A program made the translations under genes and the position numbers. The notes beneath the pieces are model-generated. The model was not told the DNA's origin. It saw only the letters and a program-made list of their open reading frames with translations, and did not search any database. From DASVBE01 sp036375995 (GTDB lineage: Bacteria; Actinomycetota; Actinomycetes; Streptosporangiales; Streptosporangiaceae), in assembly GCA_036375995.1 (NCBI GenBank), contig DASVBE010000120.1, forward strand, positions 1 through 61,191: a stretch of 61,191 nucleotides of DNA, written 5' to 3'. Shown piece by piece: positions 28,364-37,705 of the stretch. Numbering within the stretch: position 1 is the first letter of the stretch; the number at the start of each line of letters is the position of its first letter.

Positions 28364-29719
28364 TCAGCCCGCCCTGCCCCGTACGATACCGAGCACCTCG
28401 TCCCTGATCGCGGACATGGCGGCCGCATCGGGCGCTTCGACGTTCAGCCGCAGCAGCGGCTCGGTGTTCGACGGGCGCAGGTTCAGCCACCAGTCCGGGC
28501 CGGAGACGGTCAGACCGTCCAGCTCGTCGGTGCTCACCCCGGGGCGGCCGGCGAAGTGCGCCGCGACCTTCGCGGTGGCCGCGGCCTGGTCGGCGACCTC
28601 GCTGTTGATCTCGCCCGACGCGGTGTACCGGGAGTACTCCGCGAGCAGCGCGGACAGCGGCCGGTCCTGGGAGCCGAGCGCAGCCAGCGTGTGCAGGGCG
28701 GCCAGCATGCCGGAGTCGGCGAACCAGAAGTCGCGGAAGTAGAAGTGCCCGGAGTGCTCACCGCCGAAGATCGCGCCGCTGGCCGCCATCTGGGCCTTGA
28801 TGAACGAGTGGCCGACCCGCGTGCGGACCGGCACGCCGCCGTGCTCGGTGATGATCTCCGGCACCGCGCGGGAGGTGATCAGGTTGTGGATGACCGGCGC
28901 GCCCGGATCCCGGGCCAGCTCGCGCGCGGCGATCAGCGCGGTGAGCACGGACGGCGACACAATCTGGCCCTGCTCGTCGACCACGAAGCAGCGGTCGGCG
29001 TCGCCGTCGAAGGCCAGCCCGATGTCGGCCCCGCAACTGGCCACCGTGCGCTGCAGGTCCGCCATGTTGGCCGGCTCGATGGGGTTGGGCTCGTGGTTCG
29101 GGAACGACCCGTCCAGCTCGAAGAACATCGGGATGAGCTCGATCGGCAGGCCGCCGAAGACGGCCGGGACGGTGTACCCGGCCATGCCGTTGCCCGCGTC
29201 GACCGCGACCTTCAGCGGGCGGATGGCCGACAGGTCGACCAGCGACCGCAGGAACGCGGCATACTCCGGCAGCAGATTCCGCTCGGTCACGCTGCCGGGC
29301 CGGCCCTCGTAGGCGGCCGGGCCGCTGGCGGCCAGGTCCCTGATCTTGATCAGGCCGCCCTGCTCGCCCACCGGCTTGGCGCCCTCGGTGCACATCTTGA
29401 TCCCGTTGTACCGGGCCGGGTTATGGCTGGCGGTGATCATCGCGCCGGCCACCTGGAGGCTGCCGCTGGCGAAGTACAGCATGTCGCTGGAGCCAAGGCC
29501 GCCCATGATCACATCCGCGCCCTGGGCGGTTGCGCCGCGGCCGAAGGCCGCCGCCAGCGGCGCCGACGAGGTCCGCATGTCGTGCATGGTGACGACCGAC
29601 CTGGCCCCGGTGACCTGGACGAACGCGGCCCCGATGGCTTCCGCCGCGGTGTCGTCCAGCTCGCCGGGGACGATGCCGCGGATGTCGTATGCCTTGAAGA
29701 TCTTCGCGTAGTCGGCCAC
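28364..29719 (-). CDS. manB: Phosphomannomutase/phosphoglucomutase
   Basis: ManB interconverts mannose-6-P and mannose-1-P for GDP-mannose and mannosylated envelope glycans. The alpha-D-phosphohexomutase motifs are the phosphoserine loop ITASHNPARYNGIK, the Mg-binding DGDADRC, the sugar loop GGEHSGHFYF, and the phosphate-binding RPSNTEPLLRLNVEA. GTG 29719 with GGGAGG upstream gives 451 residues; the reading to 29740 adds seven. The mannose-6-phosphate isomerase (manA) and SIS-domain genes found just after manB in Mycobacterium and Streptomyces are missing here. Confidence 0.94.
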   Translation of the reverse strand: MADYAKIFKAYDIRGIVPGELDDTAAEAIGAAFVQVTGARSVVTMHDMRTSSAPLAAAFGRGATAQGADVIMGGLGSSDMLYFASGSLQVAGAMITASHNPARYNGIKMCTEGAKPVGEQGGLIKIRDLAASGPAAYEGRPGSVTERNLLPEYAAFLRSLVDLSAIRPLKVAVDAGNGMAGYTVPAVFGGLPIELIPMFFELDGSFPNHEPNPIEPANMADLQRTVASCGADIGLAFDGDADRCFVVDEQGQIVSPSVLTALIAARELARDPGAPVIHNLITSRAVPEIITEHGGVPVRTRVGHSFIKAQMAASGAIFGGEHSGHFYFRDFWFADSGMLAALHTLAALGSQDRPLSALLAEYSRYTASGEINSEVADQAAATAKVAAHFAGRPGVSTDELDGLTVSGPDWWLNLRPSNTEPLLRLNVEAPDAAAMSAIRDEVLGIVRGRAG

Positions 29720-29885
29720 TGCGGCCTGCCTCCCCAGCACGCGGGCGAGCCCGGGGCAACGGCCCGCCGGGCGGAACGGAGACCGAGCCTACCCGCCACG
29801 GCGGGGGCCGGCCCGGCACTCCGGGCCCGCTCCGGCGCGCCGGTGACCCACCCGCCCACCCACCCGCGGGCGGGGTCCGCGCAGG

Positions 29886-30248
29886 TCAGCCCCGGCCGCG
29901 GTCCGGCGGGGAGGAGCGCAGCACGCGCAGATGGCCGCGGCGGCCGACCTCGACGCCCTGGCCCACCGGCTCGGCCGCGGCCCGCGGCAGCGCGGCCTCG
30001 CGGACGGCGTTGGCCAGCGCCTCGAGGTCGTCGGCTTCCTGCTCGGCCGGCCCGGCCGGCAGCCGGACCGCCTCCCAGCCGCGGGGCACGGTCAGCCGGT
30101 CGGCGTGCGCGGCGCACAGGTCGTAGCAGTGCGGCTCGGTGTACGCGGCGAGCGGGCCGAGCACCGCGGTGGAGTCGCGGTACACATAGGTCAGGGTGAA
30201 CAGGGCAACCTGCTTGCAGGCGGGCCGTGAACACTGGCGCGAACTCAC
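29886..30248 (-). CDS. DUF3499 family protein
   Basis: The 120-residue protein starts SSRQCSRPACKQVALFTLTYVYRDSTAVLGPLAA and continues HCYDLCAAHADRLTVPRGWE. These features with Cys6, Cys11, Cys41 and Cys45 define DUF3499 (Rv3258c in M. tuberculosis) and suggest a zinc site. Function is unknown. GTG 30248 has GAGG 7 nt upstream. It precedes manB on the same strand (166-bp gap) and is divergent from the Rv3259-type gene, as in M. tuberculosis. Confidence 0.9.
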   Translation of the reverse strand: MSSRQCSRPACKQVALFTLTYVYRDSTAVLGPLAAYTEPHCYDLCAAHADRLTVPRGWEAVRLPAGPAEQEADDLEALANAVREAALPRAAAEPVGQGVEVGRRGHLRVLRSSPPDRGRG

Positions 30249-30421
30249 CGGCCCACCTCACTCATCGCGCTGTCCGCGGCATCGGCCTGCCGGCTGCGGG
30301 CCCAGGTGTCCCGCGTGCCGGAGGACAGGCCCGCACGCGTACATCACTCACAACGGCTGACCGTACTTTGCCGGGGGCGGTAACGCCACCACCCGGGGCA
30401 CTCTGCGCGATCGTGTCTCTG

Positions 30422-30556
30422 CTAGCTGGCTCGCGCAGGGCTGCTGGAGAGGCGCTGCCTTCCCGGCGAGCGCTGCTCACCGAACGACAGAGCGCCGACC
30501 GCTCGCCGGGAAAACAGCGCCGCGGCACCTGCGCTCGCCCTGCCGGCTCCGCCGGC
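30422..30556 (+). repeat. Interspersed palindromic repeat, copy A
   Basis: This 135-bp element begins CTAGC-GCTCGC and ends GGCTCCGCCGGC. Its core is a 22-bp stem, 30451-30472 pairing with 30500-30521 at 20 of 22 positions around a 27-nt loop; outer arms are GGCGCTGCCTTCC and GGAAAACAGCGCC. Copies B (40498) and C (49993) share outer arms, left flank and orientation. Copy A lies in the 374-bp gap between the divergent DUF3499 and Rv3259-type genes. No transposase or clear target-site duplication is seen. Gap DNA at 30249-30421 shows nothing else recognisable. Confidence 0.8.
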
Positions 30557-30608
30557 GGGCTTCGCCGGAACCGCCGGCGGCGTGACAGCACCGCATGGGC
30601 CGGCGGGA

Positions 30609-30614
30609 TACGCT
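30609..30614 (+). promoter_or_regulatory. -10-like TACGCT, leaderless start of the Rv3259-type gene
   Basis: TACGCT lies 8 nt before GTG 30623, the same arrangement as at 13915. It supports the upstream start over ATG 30713. Confidence 0.5.
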
Positions 30615-30622
30615 CAGCTATT

Positions 30623-31093
30623 GTGCAGACTGGCAACGGCCGGAGCCGCGGCGGCGCGCGGATCCGGCGGCGTGACCGGCATGGCCGCGGCCTCCGCGGC
30701 GTGCTTGCCCCGATGGACACCCCGGCCTACCGCAGCCGGGCCGAGCGGTTCGACGACCTGGTCCTGCAGGCCGTAGCGCAGCTGGAGCCGCGCTGGTCGG
30801 CGGAGCTGTCCGGGGTGGAGTTCGCGGTCGAGGAGATCCCGGCCGCGGCGGGCCCGGCCGACCTGCCGGACCCGGTGCCGCTGGCCCGGCTCGACGCCGC
30901 CTCGGGCGACCCGCGGGACCCGCGGCGCCCGGCCTCCCCGCCCCGCATCGTGCTGTACCGGCGGCCGCTGCTGGCCCGCGCGGACGACGAGGAGGACCTC
31001 GGCGAGCTCGTGCTCGACGTGGTGGTGGAGGAGTTCGCCCGGCTGCTGGACCTGGACCCGCGGACGATCGACCCGGGCTACGACGAGGACTGA
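30623..31093 (+). CDS. Metallopeptidase-family (Rv3259-type) protein
   Basis: The 156-residue product starts with a basic segment (RRRDRHGRGLRGVLAP) that I recall as conserved in actinobacterial members. This and the TACGCT box 8 nt upstream favour GTG 30623; the shorter reading from ATG 30713 lacks a ribosome site. The body matches the minimal-zincin family by order (SRAERFDDLVLQAV, RIVLYRRPL, GELVLDVVVEEFARLLDLDPRTIDPGY). However, the segment where HExxH is expected reads EEFAR. Zinc peptidase activity is therefore doubtful despite the family name. It lies between DUF3499 and the whiB2 region as in M. tuberculosis. Confidence 0.82.
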   Translation: MQTGNGRSRGGARIRRRDRHGRGLRGVLAPMDTPAYRSRAERFDDLVLQAVAQLEPRWSAELSGVEFAVEEIPAAAGPADLPDPVPLARLDAASGDPRDPRRPASPPRIVLYRRPLLARADDEEDLGELVLDVVVEEFARLLDLDPRTIDPGYDED

Positions 31094-31136
31094 GCGAGCC
31101 GCTCCCCCGCCTGGCCCCCGTCGGGCGCGGCGCGGC

Positions 31137-32690
31137 TCAGGGGTGGGCGACGGACAGGGTCTCGTCGACCGCGGGCAGGCGGATCGTGGTCAGCGCGGCG
31201 GGCACCGCGATGATCGCCTGGACGCTGCCGTTCGACAGGATGGCCCGCCCGGCGTAAAGCGGCCCGGACCCGGGCAGCGGCGTGATCACCAGGGCGTAGG
31301 GAGTGCCCGGCGGGCGGCCTGGCGGCTTGCCCAGCGGGACCACGGTGCTGTGCTTGGCCTCGATCGTGACCTCGCGGGTGCGCGGCGGCCGGCCCGGGGT
31401 CAGCTCGGTGAGCCGGACCTGGACCCCGGCGGCGGGCGCGGACAGCACCAGGGAGGCGCTGGCGTTCGGCCCGGCCACGTTGTCCGCGGCTACCCCTTGC
31501 TCCTCGACGGGGCCTGACGCCGCGGCGAACACGCCGGGCGAGCCCGGCCCACCGCCGGATGCGGACAGCACCGCGGTAACCGGCTGGCTGGCGGTGATCG
31601 CCAGCGCCGCGGAGACCTTGGACACCGACGGCAGCGGCACGGTGCCCGCGGACCCGCCGGCCAGGCTGATCCCGTTCCCGCCGGTCGGCTGATAGGACCC
31701 GCGGCCGGTGACCGCGGTGAGCTTGACCTGGGCCGGGGTGGCCCCGGGCACGAGCAGGAACAGCGACCTGCTGCCCGCGGTGCTGGGCAGGCCAGGGATC
31801 ACCAGGTGCCGCGACGGCGGCGGGCTGGCCGGGAGCCACGATCCCGGCTGCCCGGCCGTGCGCGACTCGTGCAGCATGGCGGCCACCCGGCCGGCGCTGG
31901 TGCGCACGTGCAGGCCGAGCACCCGGGAGCCGTGCACCACCTTGGTCAGCGACTGGACGAGCAGGCCGTGCGGCGGCACCGTGATGCCGGTGTCCGTGCT
32001 GCCCAGCACGGGGCCGCTGTCGGTGAACAGGTCCACCTCGGCGTCGGCTGGCGAGCTGTCCGCGTTCATCAGGTACAGGCTGAGCGTGGCCAGCGTGTGC
32101 TGGCCCGGGGAGACGAACCAGAAGTCGGTGGCCGGGGCCGGGCAGGCGGCCTGCGGCAGCCCGGCCGGCCCGGTCTGCTCAGCGGCCAGCCCGCCGGACA
32201 TGCCCGCGCTGGCCCGGATGGCCACCCCGCCGAGCGAGGTCACCGCGGGAACCCGCCCGCTGGTGCTCTGCGCGGTGGGCTTGCCGGACTTCGCCGGGGC
32301 GACCGGGACCGCGATCCGGGTCAGCTTCCCGGTCTGGGAGAGCGTGCTCAGCACCGGCCCGGTGGCGGCGCTGCCCGCCGCGGACAGCCGGCTCACCACC
32401 GCGGTGCCGCCCGTGCCCGTGCTGGCCGGACCCGTGCTGGCCGTACCCGTGCTGGTACTGGCGCTGCTCGCGCCGGCGCTGATCACGGCTACGCCGCCGC
32501 CCCGCTGCCCGCCGGGCGACGCGCAGGCGCGGACGGCCGCGGTCACCGGGATGTCCCCGAGCGGCGCCGGCTTGCGCCCCTGCGCCAGGGCGAACGGATG
32601 CAGCGCGCCGGTCACCAGGAACAGCGCGGCGACCACCAGCAGCACCAGCCCGGCCTGGCAGTACCGGTTCCCGAGCAGGCGGGCTACCAC
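31137..32690 (-). CDS. DUF5719 family secreted/membrane-anchored protein
   Basis: The 517-residue protein has one N-terminal transmembrane or signal helix (~12-35), a Ser/Thr/Gly-rich stretch, then an extracytoplasmic region with repeated beta-like segments (PATDFWFVSPGQHTL, DLFTDSGPVL, VPPHGLLVQSL). DUF5719 proteins are typically encoded next to large glycosyltransferases in actinobacteria; the role is unknown, perhaps in surface polysaccharide assembly. It overlaps the upstream giant glycosyltransferase gene by 7 bp, so the two are coupled. Confidence 0.8.
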   Translation of the reverse strand: MVARLLGNRYCQAGLVLLVVAALFLVTGALHPFALAQGRKPAPLGDIPVTAAVRACASPGGQRGGGVAVISAGASSASTSTGTASTGPASTGTGGTAVVSRLSAAGSAATGPVLSTLSQTGKLTRIAVPVAPAKSGKPTAQSTSGRVPAVTSLGGVAIRASAGMSGGLAAEQTGPAGLPQAACPAPATDFWFVSPGQHTLATLSLYLMNADSSPADAEVDLFTDSGPVLGSTDTGITVPPHGLLVQSLTKVVHGSRVLGLHVRTSAGRVAAMLHESRTAGQPGSWLPASPPPSRHLVIPGLPSTAGSRSLFLLVPGATPAQVKLTAVTGRGSYQPTGGNGISLAGGSAGTVPLPSVSKVSAALAITASQPVTAVLSASGGGPGSPGVFAAASGPVEEQGVAADNVAGPNASASLVLSAPAAGVQVRLTELTPGRPPRTREVTIEAKHSTVVPLGKPPGRPPGTPYALVITPLPGSGPLYAGRAILSNGSVQAIIAVPAALTTIRLPAVDETLSVAHP

Positions 32691-35600
32691 CGGTCGTCTC
32701 CCTGCTCCTCGTCGGCGGCGGGCCAGTGGGAGGTGGCCTCCTGGTCGCCGCCCGGCCAGGCCTGGGTGGGACTGTCCGGCCAGGCGGACGGGCTAGCGGG
32801 GGCCGGCGGGCGGCCGGACGGGGACGGCGGGTCCCAGCCGTCGCCGCGGCCGTGGTCGCCGTAGCCAGCCTGGCGGCCGCTGTCCTGGCCACGGCCGGCG
32901 CCGGCCGGCCAGCTGTCGTCGGCCCACTGGCCGTCCTCGGACCAGCGGCTCTCGTCGGGGCCACGGGCCGGGGACGGGCCTTGCGGGGAGCCGCCGCCGG
33001 GGAGCGGGTAGCCGGGCGGCCGCGAGTGCGGGCCGCTGGGCTGGCCACCGGGATAGCCGCCCGGCCGGCCGGACGGATCCCGGTATCCGGTGGGCTCGTA
33101 GCCCGGCTGGTAGGCGGACTGCCCGGCAGGCTCGTAGCCGGGCTGGTAGGCGGTCCGGGGGCGGTAGCCGGGCGGCGGGGCACCGTGGCCGCCGGGCCCG
33201 TTCGGGTAGCCCGGGTCGTAGCCGTGGTCGCCGTCCGGGCGGTAGCGGGGCTGGCCGCCGGTGTCATAGCCGGGCTGGCCGCCGGTGTCATAGCCGGGCT
33301 GGCCGCCAGGGCCGGGCGGGCCGTTCCGGCGCTGGCCGGGCGGCGGGTAGCCGGACGGGCCGGGATCCTGCTGGCCCGGGCCGTACTGGCCGGGGCTGTA
33401 CTGGCCCCGGCTGGGCTGGCCCGGGGCGGGCTCGCCCGGGCGGGGGCCGGCCGCGCGGCGGCCACGGGACGGCTGGCCCTGGCCGGGGCCGTACTCGATG
33501 CCGTAATCGGGGTAGGCGGGCGCGCCGTTTCCGGGCCTGGTCTGTGCTGGCCCGGGCTGTGCTGATCCGGGCTGGCCGCGGCCCGTGCCGTGGCGGCCGG
33601 GCGGGCCGTAGTCCGGCCCGGGCTGGTCCGGGTAGCCGCGCGGCGGGTAGCCGGCCGCACCGGCGCCCGGCTGGTTGTCCGGCCAGGCCCGCGGCGGGGC
33701 GGCCCACGCGCTGGTTCCGGCTTGAGCGGGCTGGCCCCGCCATGACCCGGGCTGGCCCGGCGCGCCGTCAGGACCGGCGCCTGGCCCGCCGGGCGGGCCG
33801 GGAACCGCGCCGCGCCGTCCGGGCTGTCCCTGGGCGGCGCCGCTGGTGTCGGGGGCGGCACCGCGGCCGTCCCCGCGCCCGCGTCCGGAACGGCGGCCTG
33901 GCAGCCCGGGACGGCCCTTGCCGCGGCCGCGGCCCCGGGCGGCCGCCCGGCCGCCCGGGGCGGCGCGGGATCCGGCCGCCGCGGCCTGGCCGGCGCCAGC
34001 CGCGCTTCCGGTCGCCGCACCGATGACGGCAGTGCCCGCCACGGCGGCGGGATCGACCGCCCCGGTGGCTGCGGCATCGCCCGGTACGAGGCCGGCCGGG
34101 GTTGCGGCACCGGTGGCGGCCGCTCTCCCGCCCACCCTGGCGCCTGCCGCAGCCGGGACCCGGGCGGCCCGGCGTGCGGCCGGGACAGCCGCGCCGGGGG
34201 CGCTGGCCTCGGGGGCCGCCTCCGGGCGGCGGCCACGGGCCGCGGCGGGCGCCGCGGCGCCGGTGCCGATCCCGGGCAGGGCCAGCGTGCCGACCACGAT
34301 CAGCAGCAGGAGTTCGGCCAGCAGCGCGGCGTCCCGCCCGGTGCCGGGCCGGGAGATGATGATCGTCCCGCCGCCGGGCGGCAGCCGGAACGCCTGGGCC
34401 CAGGCGCCGGCCGGGGACGGGACGGCGGTCAGCGCGTGGCCGTTCAGGCTGGCGCTCCAGCCGCCGGCCGGCTCGGCCAGTTCCAGTGTCCCGCCGGCTT
34501 CCGGGGCGGTAGCGCCGTTGACGCCCAGCCGGCCGGACGGCAGCGCGGTGATCGTGCCGTCCGGCTGGACCACCCGGACCCGGGCCGGGGTCTGGGCCAG
34601 CCGCCACAGCTCGAAGGCCGGGGTGGACCCGGAGGCGGGCGGCGAGCTGACCGGCCGCAGCCCGGCCACGCCGTCCATCAGCCGGGCCAGGTCGTCATTG
34701 ACCGGGGAGGGCATCAGCACGAAGCCGATGTCGAAGGCGGCCAGCCCGGCGGCCTGGTCGGCGGCGTCCCCGCCGCTGGGCGCCACCAGGGTGGCCACGG
34801 CCCGGTCCAGCGCCTTGCCGGTGACCGGGTCCGGCGCCAGGTCGGGCTCGCCCAGCGACGGCCCGGCGCCGCGCAGCACGGTGTAGCTGATGTGGCCGTC
34901 GTCCTGGCGCAGCACCAGCGTGCGCAGCCGCAGCCCGTTGTTCGAGGACACCGCGACCAGCTCGGGCACGACCTGCCGGCGCACCACGGTCAGCGGCCCG
35001 CCCGCGCCGTTGGTCACCCAGAACGCGGCCGCCAGGATCGGCGCCGAGCAGGCCACAAGCAGCAGCCCGGCGACCGGCACCCGGCCCAGGCCACGCTGCC
35101 AGGATGGCTGGCCCGGGCCGCGGTGCAGCAGCTCAGGCACGCCGTCGGCGGCGGCGAGCGCGGCCACCAGCAGGCCGATCGCGGCAACCGCCAGCGCGGG
35201 GCCCGGCCAGGCGGGCAGCCGGACGGTGGCGCCCGGCGCGGCCACGACCGCCCGGCTGATGGCCACCGCGGTGGCCAGGCCGACCAGCGCCGCTCCCCAG
35301 CCGGCCAGGATGACCCGCCGGTTGCGGCCGGCCAGCAGCGCCGCCAGCGCGGCGATCAGGATCCCGCCGGTCACCCAGTACGCGGGCACGCCCGGGCCAC
35401 CGGGGCTGAGCAGCAGCAGCGACCGGGCGGGCAGCCCGGGCGTGGCCAGCCCGGGGGCCTGGATGCCGGCCTCGAGCAGAAGCAAGGCGGGCTGGGTGAC
35501 GATCCGGATCGTCCAGGGGAACAGCAGCGCCGGCGCCACCACCGCGGTGATGCCGAGGTTGATCAGCGAGCCGCGGTTCCGGCCGATGGTGACCGCCGCG

Positions 35601-37360
35601 ACGACCGCGGCGGCGACCGCGATCACCCAGATCAGCGGTACGAACGCGGCGCACACCGCGACGCCGAGGCCGGCCGCCCAGGCGGCCCGGCGGGCCAGCT
35701 TGGGCGGCTGGGTGAAGATCCGCGCGGCGGCCAGCGCGACCAGCGGCAGCAGGATGACCACCGCCGCGGTGCCGATCCGGCCGCCCGCGACCCCGCCCAG
35801 GGCCACCGGCAGCAGCGCGTAGGCGGCCGCGGCCCACACCCGGGCCGGGGCGAGCCTGGTGACCCGGCGGGCGGCGAAGTACGCGGTCATCCCGGCCAGC
35901 GGCACGCAGCCGAGCAGCAGCACGTCCACGGCCAGCCAGGGCTTGCCGCCGAGCACCGTGGCCAGGGCGGCGACCACGGCCAGGTAGGGCGGCGCGGTGG
36001 TGGCCGAGCCGGTGCCGAGCGGATGGAAGGTCTGCAGGTAGGTGTGCCACAGCGCGGACGCGCCGCCGGCCGCCGGGGTCAGCGCGCCGCCGCCCAGCGG
36101 GCCGCCGGACAGCAGGCTGCGGCCGGCCACCAGGGAGATGACGGTCAGCGCGGCGAACAGCAGGACCGCGGGGCTGGTCAGGATGCGCTGGGTCAGCCCG
36201 GAGTCGATGAGCAGCGAGTCGTCGTCGGACGGGTCCTCGGACGCGTGGTGGCTGCCGGACGTGCCCCGCTCGGTGGATTTGGACAGCGCCGAGGCGACCC
36301 ATTCGGCCAGCACCCGGAGCGACCGGCCGGGGGGCAGGTCGGCGCGCAGCCGGGCGTAGGCGGCCCGCCGGCCGGGCGCCCGGCGGCGCCGGGCGCGCAG
36401 CAGCCGCAGCGGGTGGGCGAACACCGACCCCAGCGCGGCCATCTCGTCCAGCGCCGCCCGGGGCCGCTTGGCGACCAGGAAGAACATCGTGCGCAGCAGG
36501 GACACGCCGAGGTTGCCCGCCAGCGAGACGGCCGCCTGCCGGGCGGGCAGGTTGCCCAGCAGGGTGATCAGCGCGTTGGCCCGGTTCAGCCGGGCCGGGT
36601 GCCTGGTGACCGAGACACTGCGGCGGCGCCGGGCGGTGGCCTCCACGTGGTACATGACCGCGTCGGTGATGACCCGGACCCGGAAGCCCGCGGCGTGCAC
36701 CCGCCAGCACAGGTCGGTGTCCTCGCGGAACAGCGTCATCGCGGGATCGAACCCGCCGGTCTTCTCCCAGACGTCGCGGCGGATCAGCATCCCCGGGCTG
36801 CTCACCGCGAGAGTGTCGTCGTCGCCGTCGTGCTGGCCCTGGTCGACCTCGCGCGGCTCGATGCCGGTGATCCGGCGGCCGGCCGTGTCGATGGTCATCC
36901 CGGCCTCGAGGATGACCTGGCGGTCCGCCCAGTCCATCACCTTGGGCCCGAGCACGGCCGCGGACTTGGTCTCGGTCGCGCCGCGGAGCAGCTGCTCCAG
37001 CGCGTCCGGGGCGGGCTCGCTGTCGTCGTGCAGCAGCCACAGCCACTCGACCCGCTCGCTGTCGGCGACCCCGGCCGGAAGCGGCACCGGAATGGTGGCG
37101 CTGCGGTGGGTGACCGCGCGGGCAACCGCCGCGCCGTAGCCGGTGCGCCGGTCCATCCCGAAGACGACCTGCTGGCCGAGCCGCTCGGCCAGCACCGCAC
37201 CGCTGCGATCCCGGCTTCCGGTGTCGACAGCGACCACCCGCTGCACCGGCCGGGTCTGGCCGAGCAGGGCGTCGATGACATTCGGCAGCCAGGCTGCGCC
37301 GTCATGGGCGACGATGACCGCGGTGACGACGTGCCGGGCGTAACTATCGTTCGGCGACAA
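32684..37360 (-). CDS. Giant membrane glycosyltransferase (GT2) with a disordered Gly/Pro/Tyr-rich tail
   Basis: The 1558-residue protein has three parts. Residues ~10-260 are a GT-A/GT2 catalytic domain (TAVIVAHDGAAWLPNVIDALL, VDTGSRDRS, LHDDSEPAPDALEQLL, REDTDLCWRVHAAGF). Residues ~395-1070 hold about a dozen transmembrane helices with extracytoplasmic loops. The last ~480 residues are low-complexity Ala/Arg, then Gly-Gln-Pro-Tyr-rich with repeats like GYDTGGQP and YQPGYEP. It probably adds a sugar to an envelope glycan; donor and acceptor are unknown. The TTG start at 37360 has no clear ribosome site. The DUF5719 gene overlaps its stop. Confidence 0.88.
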   Translation of the reverse strand: MSPNDSYARHVVTAVIVAHDGAAWLPNVIDALLGQTRPVQRVVAVDTGSRDRSGAVLAERLGQQVVFGMDRRTGYGAAVARAVTHRSATIPVPLPAGVADSERVEWLWLLHDDSEPAPDALEQLLRGATETKSAAVLGPKVMDWADRQVILEAGMTIDTAGRRITGIEPREVDQGQHDGDDDTLAVSSPGMLIRRDVWEKTGGFDPAMTLFREDTDLCWRVHAAGFRVRVITDAVMYHVEATARRRRSVSVTRHPARLNRANALITLLGNLPARQAAVSLAGNLGVSLLRTMFFLVAKRPRAALDEMAALGSVFAHPLRLLRARRRRAPGRRAAYARLRADLPPGRSLRVLAEWVASALSKSTERGTSGSHHASEDPSDDDSLLIDSGLTQRILTSPAVLLFAALTVISLVAGRSLLSGGPLGGGALTPAAGGASALWHTYLQTFHPLGTGSATTAPPYLAVVAALATVLGGKPWLAVDVLLLGCVPLAGMTAYFAARRVTRLAPARVWAAAAYALLPVALGGVAGGRIGTAAVVILLPLVALAAARIFTQPPKLARRAAWAAGLGVAVCAAFVPLIWVIAVAAAVVAAVTIGRNRGSLINLGITAVVAPALLFPWTIRIVTQPALLLLEAGIQAPGLATPGLPARSLLLLSPGGPGVPAYWVTGGILIAALAALLAGRNRRVILAGWGAALVGLATAVAISRAVVAAPGATVRLPAWPGPALAVAAIGLLVAALAAADGVPELLHRGPGQPSWQRGLGRVPVAGLLLVACSAPILAAAFWVTNGAGGPLTVVRRQVVPELVAVSSNNGLRLRTLVLRQDDGHISYTVLRGAGPSLGEPDLAPDPVTGKALDRAVATLVAPSGGDAADQAAGLAAFDIGFVLMPSPVNDDLARLMDGVAGLRPVSSPPASGSTPAFELWRLAQTPARVRVVQPDGTITALPSGRLGVNGATAPEAGGTLELAEPAGGWSASLNGHALTAVPSPAGAWAQAFRLPPGGGTIIISRPGTGRDAALLAELLLLIVVGTLALPGIGTGAAAPAAARGRRPEAAPEASAPGAAVPAARRAARVPAAAGARVGGRAAATGAATPAGLVPGDAAATGAVDPAAVAGTAVIGAATGSAAGAGQAAAAGSRAAPGGRAAARGRGRGKGRPGLPGRRSGRGRGDGRGAAPDTSGAAQGQPGRRGAVPGPPGGPGAGPDGAPGQPGSWRGQPAQAGTSAWAAPPRAWPDNQPGAGAAGYPPRGYPDQPGPDYGPPGRHGTGRGQPGSAQPGPAQTRPGNGAPAYPDYGIEYGPGQGQPSRGRRAAGPRPGEPAPGQPSRGQYSPGQYGPGQQDPGPSGYPPPGQRRNGPPGPGGQPGYDTGGQPGYDTGGQPRYRPDGDHGYDPGYPNGPGGHGAPPPGYRPRTAYQPGYEPAGQSAYQPGYEPTGYRDPSGRPGGYPGGQPSGPHSRPPGYPLPGGGSPQGPSPARGPDESRWSEDGQWADDSWPAGAGRGQDSGRQAGYGDHGRGDGWDPPSPSGRPPAPASPSAWPDSPTQAWPGGDQEATSHWPAADEEQGDDRW
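33080..33320 (-). repeat. In-frame 24-bp and related repeats in the glycosyltransferase tail
   Basis: Two near-identical 24-bp units around 33252-33299 encode GQPGYDTG, and two related units near 33087-33150 encode YQPGYEP. They are in-frame repeats inside the coding region, not a mobile element. Confidence 0.6.
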
Positions 37361-37705
37361 TGGTCCGCTGGGGGGTCGAGGGGTCCGGGGGGCACCGCCC
37401 GCGGCCCGGCACCCTCACGGGCCCAGCCCGCGGGACTTGGGATACCCGTGCACAATACGCCAAGCGCTGACATGACGGCGGGCAGACGGAGGGCTTGCCC
37501 GGCCGGACGGGCAGGTCGCGGCAAGGTCGTGTCCTGCCGGTCTTGGTCGTCGCGAGCGGTCGCCTGCGGGATGCATCGCAAGGCGGAGGAGGAGCCCATA
37601 GCGGAGCTACGGGCGACGACGACAACGCCGCGAGGCGCCCGCAGGCGGACGCGCAGCAGACCAAAGACCGGCAGGATACGGCCTATACCGCCAGCCGCAC
37701 CGGGG
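37361..37705 (-). other. 345-bp gap between whiB2-like gene and the giant glycosyltransferase
   Basis: No gene is supported. A TATTGT at 37452-37457 on the minus strand could be a -10 for the glycosyltransferase, but no -35 is evident at the usual spacing. No strong terminator hairpin follows the whiB2-like stop. Confidence 0.4.
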
